Shown: one piece after another, positions 62,741 through 64,000 of the stretch
Layout: the number at the start of each line of letters is the position of its first letter
Position numbering within the stretch: the first letter of the stretch is position 1
DNA from: Actinomycetales bacterium
GTDB taxonomy: Bacteria > Actinomycetota > Actinomycetes > Actinomycetales > Actinomycetaceae
Assembly (NCBI GenBank): GCA_015655375.1
Contig: JAATFD010000053.1
Span: 88,024 to 152,023 of the forward strand
DNA: 64,000 nt
Reading direction: 5' to 3'
Translations under genes and position numbers: made by a program
The notes under the pieces: model-generated
The model's input: the letters and a program-made list of their open reading frames with translations, nothing else
Databases searched by the model: none
Told to the model about the DNA's origin: nothing

Positions 62741-63900
62741 CAGGAAACCATCTCTCCGCTGGGAAGCAGCCACGCCTTGTGCTCCTCAATGGAGACGCTG
62801 ACCTTTTGGCCATCCTCAAGGATCTGGTCAGCACCTGGATCTGGAACCACGCAAGCAATCGAGCCATATTCCGTTTCGATCTCGTACTCCACTGTCTCAC
62901 CGTAGAAAACGCCGGTCACCACTTGACCGATGGATCCGCTCACGCTTGCGCCCCGGTCTTCGGCATGCATCAGGCGCACAGATTCGGGCCTGATCACCAG
63001 GATCGGATCCTGCGACCTCAGCGCGTCGGGGTGGAACGGAACCTGCATTTTTCGGCCGAGCACCTCGACATCGGCAAGACCACTCTTTGTCGTTCCGAGG
63101 AGCCTCGCCGAAAGAAAATTCGCTCGACCGACAAAGTCCGCGACGAACATCGACGATGGGTGCAGGTAGATCTCCGAGGGCGTGGCCGCTTGCTCGATCC
63201 GCCCTTGGTTCATCACCACGATTCGGTCAGACATCGCCATCGCCTCAGACTGATCATGGGTCACGTAGACGGAAGTGATCCCCAGCCGCCGCTGCATCCG
63301 CCGGATCTCAAGGCGCATCTTGACCCTCAATTTGGCATCAAGGTTCGATAAGGGCTCATCGAAGAGCAAGACTTTGGGCCGCACGACCATCGCGCGTGCC
63401 AGAGCGACACGCTGCTGCTGACCGCCCGACAGCTGGGCGGGTGCGCGGTCCTCCATCGAGGTGAGATTCATCGAAGCCAAGGCGACATCCGTCGCCTCCA
63501 CCATTTCCGACTTCGAAATCTTCTGAAGCTTGAGGCCATATGCCACGTTCTCTCTGACGCTGAGATGGGGGAACAAGGCGTACGACTGGAACACCATCGA
63601 CATGGGTCTTTTGTTCGGGGGCACGACCACCATGTCATCGCCGTCGAGAAACACCGCGCCCTCCGTGGCATCCTCGAACCCAGCGATCATGCGTAGCGTC
63701 GTTGTCTTCCCACAGCCTGAAGGCCCGAGCAAGGTGACGAACTCCCCTGGCTTGATGTCCAGATCGACGTGATCGACCGCAGTAACCTCGGAATTGCCGC
63801 GACCAAACTTCTTAGTGAGTCCGCAGAGGCTGAGATGCCCGGTGCCGTCCTCCACCCTCCGAAATTTGTCCGCTTTTAGAACTGCAGACATATCCGACAT
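62740..63900 (-). CDS. ABC transporter ATP-binding protein (PotA/FbpC/UgpC type)
   Basis: 386 residues: Walker A 'LLGPSGCGKTTTLRMIAGFE', Q-loop 'VFQSYALFPHLSV', signature 'LSGGQQQRVALARAM', Walker B 'VLLFDEPLSNLDAKL', switch His in 'YVTHDQSEAM', and a C-terminal TOBE-type domain. ATG at 63900 after 'GGGAGGGGGA' overlaps the permease stop. With a glycerophosphodiesterase next in the operon, the transporter may import glycerophosphodiesters or another phosphate ester; PotA-like polyamine or iron import is not excluded. Confidence 0.92.
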   Translation of the reverse strand: MSDMSAVLKADKFRRVEDGTGHLSLCGLTKKFGRGNSEVTAVDHVDLDIKPGEFVTLLGPSGCGKTTTLRMIAGFEDATEGAVFLDGDDMVVVPPNKRPMSMVFQSYALFPHLSVRENVAYGLKLQKISKSEMVEATDVALASMNLTSMEDRAPAQLSGGQQQRVALARAMVVRPKVLLFDEPLSNLDAKLRVKMRLEIRRMQRRLGITSVYVTHDQSEAMAMSDRIVVMNQGRIEQAATPSEIYLHPSSMFVADFVGRANFLSARLLGTTKSGLADVEVLGRKMQVPFHPDALRSQDPILVIRPESVRLMHAEDRGASVSGSIGQVVTGVFYGETVEYEIETEYGSIACVVPDPGADQILEDGQKVSVSIEEHKAWLLPSGEMVS

Positions 63901-64000
63901 CAGAGTCCCCCTCCCAATTGTTGAGCAGATGCAGGCCGCTCGTGAACCAGTAGATTCATGAGTCCAATCACTAGCATCACGATGACGATGAGTATCGTGC
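63900..64000 (-). CDS. ABC transporter permease, C-terminal end only
   Basis: Only the last ~33 codons are in the window. The frame reads a hydrophobic segment ('TILIVIVMLVIGLMNLLV') and a short tail ('HERPASAQQLGGGL') ending in TGA at 63902-63900, which overlaps the ATPase start. The rest lies beyond the right edge; identity is inferred from position and hydrophobicity. Confidence 0.6.
   Translation of the reverse strand, partial: TILIVIVMLVIGLMNLLVHERPASAQQLGGGL

Noticed and set aside
1-64000. CRISPR array, prophage, toxin-antitoxin or restriction system
   Set aside because: No regularly spaced repeats, phage structural genes, or recognisable defence proteins were seen in any frame.

Overview
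The window looks like the replication-origin region of a high-GC actinobacterium, most likely a member of the Actinomycetaceae (Actinomyces/Schaalia type). The evidence is the gene order murJ-trxB-trx / parB-parA-rsmG-jag-yidC-yidD-rnpA-rpmH / oriC / dnaA-dnaN-recF-dciA-gyrB-gyrA, the actinobacterial small proteins DUF3566 and DLW-39 after gyrA, GC-rich codon use and frequent GTG starts. Family-level placement is inference.

Layout. 1-7.6 kb: end of murJ with a long linker and a discoidin-like domain, thioredoxin reductase, a thioredoxin that has lost its first active-site cysteine, a MocR/LysN-type aminotransferase, a D-Ala-D-Ala ligase-like enzyme and a HAD hydrolase. 7.6-14.4 kb: a leftward run rpmH-rnpA-yidD-yidC-jag-rsmG-parA-parB with two perfect parS sites (one inside parB) and one near-perfect site. 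14.4-25.8 kb: a bipartite oriC around dnaA, then the rightward replication genes, DUF3566, tRNA-Ile(GAT), DLW-39 and tRNA-Ala(TGC). The best recF start is a CTG.

25.8-37.8 kb is accessory. A MarR-MATE efflux cassette lies between an IS481-type transposase remnant and a serine-recombinase HTH remnant. It is followed by a divergent MarR/quinone-oxidoreductase pair sharing a perfect 27-bp palindrome, a methyltransferase/cupin-XRE divergent pair, DUF2252, an alkylation-repair operon (Ada-AlkA fusion, Ogt, pentapeptide-repeat protein), a TipA-like MerR regulator, and DUF1801 and DUF1540 proteins.

38-48 kb: a CynX-like MFS, an ArsR + P1B-type ATPase metal operon whose operator palindrome is centred on the arsR start codon, a GlsB-like membrane protein, an NADH oxidase/CoA-disulfide-reductase-like flavoprotein with a neighbouring Fur/PerR-type regulator, xylose isomerase, a tyrosine phosphatase and a monoglyceride-lipase-like hydrolase.

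48-59 kb holds two sugar catabolic clusters. The first is a complete deoxyribose operon (SorC/DeoR regulator, deoC, FucP-like permease, DeoX-like protein, deoxyribokinase). The second is an IclR-controlled sugar-acid cluster (Zn-alcohol dehydrogenase, L-fuconate-dehydratase-like enolase-superfamily enzyme, gluconate-5-dehydrogenase-like SDR, ACS-family MFS). Then come acetolactate decarboxylase, a thermonuclease domain fused in frame to the C-terminal half of an IS110 transposase, a glycerophosphodiesterase pseudogene with three in-frame TAG codons, and an ABC transporter running off the right edge.

No CRISPR array or rRNA operon was found, and no defence system was recognised. The strongest unusual signals are the nuclease-transposase chimera, the triple-amber glycerophosphodiesterase, the degenerate thioredoxin, and the P-type ATPase without the CPC motif. 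Coordinates of starts are from my reading of RBS and overlap; all function calls are from motif recognition without database searches.
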